In this document: piece after piece, positions 5,298 to 5,961 of the stretch
Numbering within the stretch: the stretch's first letter is position 1
How the letters are laid out: every line of letters begins with the position of its first letter
Assembly: GCA_044360435.1 (NCBI GenBank)
Contig: JBIKKI010000136.1
Coordinates: forward strand, 1-5,961
Direction of reading: 5' to 3'
DNA from: REEB481 sp044360435
Lineage (GTDB): Bacteria > Bacteroidota > Bacteroidia > NS11-12g > UBA955
DNA length: 5,961 nucleotides
Translations under genes and position numbers: made by a program
Notes under the pieces: model-generated
The model's input: the letters and a program-made list of their open reading frames with translations, nothing else
What the model was told of the DNA's origin: nothing
The model's database searches: none

Positions 5298-5355
5298 GTA
5301 CCAAGCAACTAAGCGCCACAAGTTGCGTCTAAACGCCATATCAGTTATTGAACAC

Positions 5356-5961
5356 ATGCGTTTCTTCCACTTTCTGGCCATTGGCTGCGCACTAAGCACC
5401 TCCATAACCAACCCTTTGCAGGCCCAACAGGTCATCAACGTTCAAAGTTTTGAAGCACCAACGTTTCCACCTACCGGCTGGACGGCCGTAAGCGCCAGCA
5501 TCAACCGCTGGGGCCGCGCCACCAACAGCACGTTCCCCAACGTTGCCGGGGCGAAGTTCGGAAACGCTTTTGCCCGGTTCAGCGCGCGCGGTGTGGCCGC
5601 CAACACCATCCAGACACTGGCGCTGCCAGCCGCCGATTACCGCCTTCGGGGCAGCAATACGCCCAGCGTTCGATTTTACATGTACCGCGACAGTCTGAGC
5701 AAAACCGGCGACAGCATCAGCGTGTATGTAAATACCTCGGCCAGCCTCAGCGGAGCACAATGCCTGGGCACTGTTGCCCGCTACTCGCGTTATGCCGTTC
5801 CCGATACGCAAATTGCAAACGGCTGGTACCGTTACAGTTTTAACATTCCCGCAGCCTTTAACGGAAACGCCAATTACATCATGATCAAAGCCATCGGACA
5901 GGCGGGTTACAACATCTACCTCGACAGTTTCTGGTGGGATACTTATCCGATGGCCTGCAGC
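5356..5961 (+). CDS. Secreted protein, choice-of-anchor J-like N-terminal domain (partial, runs off right edge)
   Basis: Open from ATG 5356 to the last base (202 codons, no stop). Residues 1-23 form a signal peptide: MRFF, a hydrophobic core (HFLAIGCALS), then NPLQA before QQVINV, with likely cleavage after A23. The mature part begins with VINVQSFEAPTFPPTGWTAV (26-45), the 'SFEgxxFPPxGWt' opening typical of choice-of-anchor J / MAM-like jelly-roll domains in secreted Bacteroidota proteins. Alternating strands follow, ending with YNIYLDSFWWDTYP near 185-198, the equivalent of the usual 'xxiDdvxV' closing strand. Such proteins commonly end in a type IX secretion sorting domain, but that end lies outside the window. 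The protein is probably exported and cell-surface or extracellular; its binding target is unknown. In-frame codons upstream of ATG 5356 are open, but the signal peptide fixes the start. No good -7 box was found before it. Confidence 0.88.
   Translation, partial: MRFFHFLAIGCALSTSITNPLQAQQVINVQSFEAPTFPPTGWTAVSASINRWGRATNSTFPNVAGAKFGNAFARFSARGVAANTIQTLALPAADYRLRGSNTPSVRFYMYRDSLSKTGDSISVYVNTSASLSGAQCLGTVARYSRYAVPDTQIANGWYRYSFNIPAAFNGNANYIMIKAIGQAGYNIYLDSFWWDTYPMACS

Noticed and set aside
5253..5438. 61-codon minus-strand frame upstream of the SLOG-like gene
   Set aside because: Overlaps the signal-peptide coding region of the secreted protein, has no promoter-like box and an implausible composition.
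5392..5811. 139-codon open frame on the minus strand
   Set aside because: Antisense to the signal-peptide/jelly-roll protein on the plus strand; translation is Ala/Gly/Val-rich without motifs.
1..5961. CRISPR array, tRNA/rRNA, transposase, integrase or attachment sites
   Set aside because: No regularly spaced repeats, RNA-gene-like folds, transposase/integrase motifs or flanking direct repeats were recognised on reading the window.

Overview
The window looks like a chromosomal segment of a Bacteroidota bacterium, probably from the Chitinophagales/Sphingobacteriales/Saprospiria side. Base composition is roughly balanced. The case rests on four things: A/T-rich -7 boxes of the TAnnTTTG type lying only a few bases before start codons, a general lack of clear Shine-Dalgarno sites, a TIGR03643/DUF2805 protein of the form common in this phylum, and a secreted 'choice-of-anchor J'-like protein at the right edge. 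No RNA genes, CRISPR array, insertion sequence or phage structural genes are visible.

Left part (1-1091, + strand): a tightly packed run of three genes. The last 30 codons of an unrecognised protein end in TAATG, overlapping the start of a DUF2071 (YqjF-like) protein. That protein in turn ends in ATGA, overlapping a small TIGR03643/DUF2805 putative helix-turn-helix protein. A bulged hairpin follows in the 110-base gap. Next comes kbl (1202-2401, +), a canonical glycine C-acetyltransferase (2-amino-3-ketobutyrate CoA ligase) of threonine/glycine metabolism, apparently on its own with a near-leaderless promoter-like box.

Middle and right (2398-5210, - strand): five genes in one direction. In transcription order they are a SLOG/LOG-like Rossmann protein (195 aa), a 69-aa protein of unknown function with its own perfect TAAATTTG box, an 8-cysteine zinc-ribbon microprotein (65 aa), a 295-aa protein with a possible PUA/ASCH-like core, and a 282-aa protein with a possible uracil-DNA-glycosylase-like fold. 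The last three are coupled (3-base gap, then an ATGA overlap). The final stop codon overlaps the kbl stop codon on the other strand, so the two transcription units converge with no spacer. The mix of putative nucleotide- and base-binding folds makes this the most interesting part of the window. A role in nucleic-acid damage, modification or defence is only an inference.

Right edge (5211-5961): a 145-base divergent intergenic region with two 6-bp dyads, then the first 202 codons of a secreted protein with a signal peptide. This protein runs off the window.
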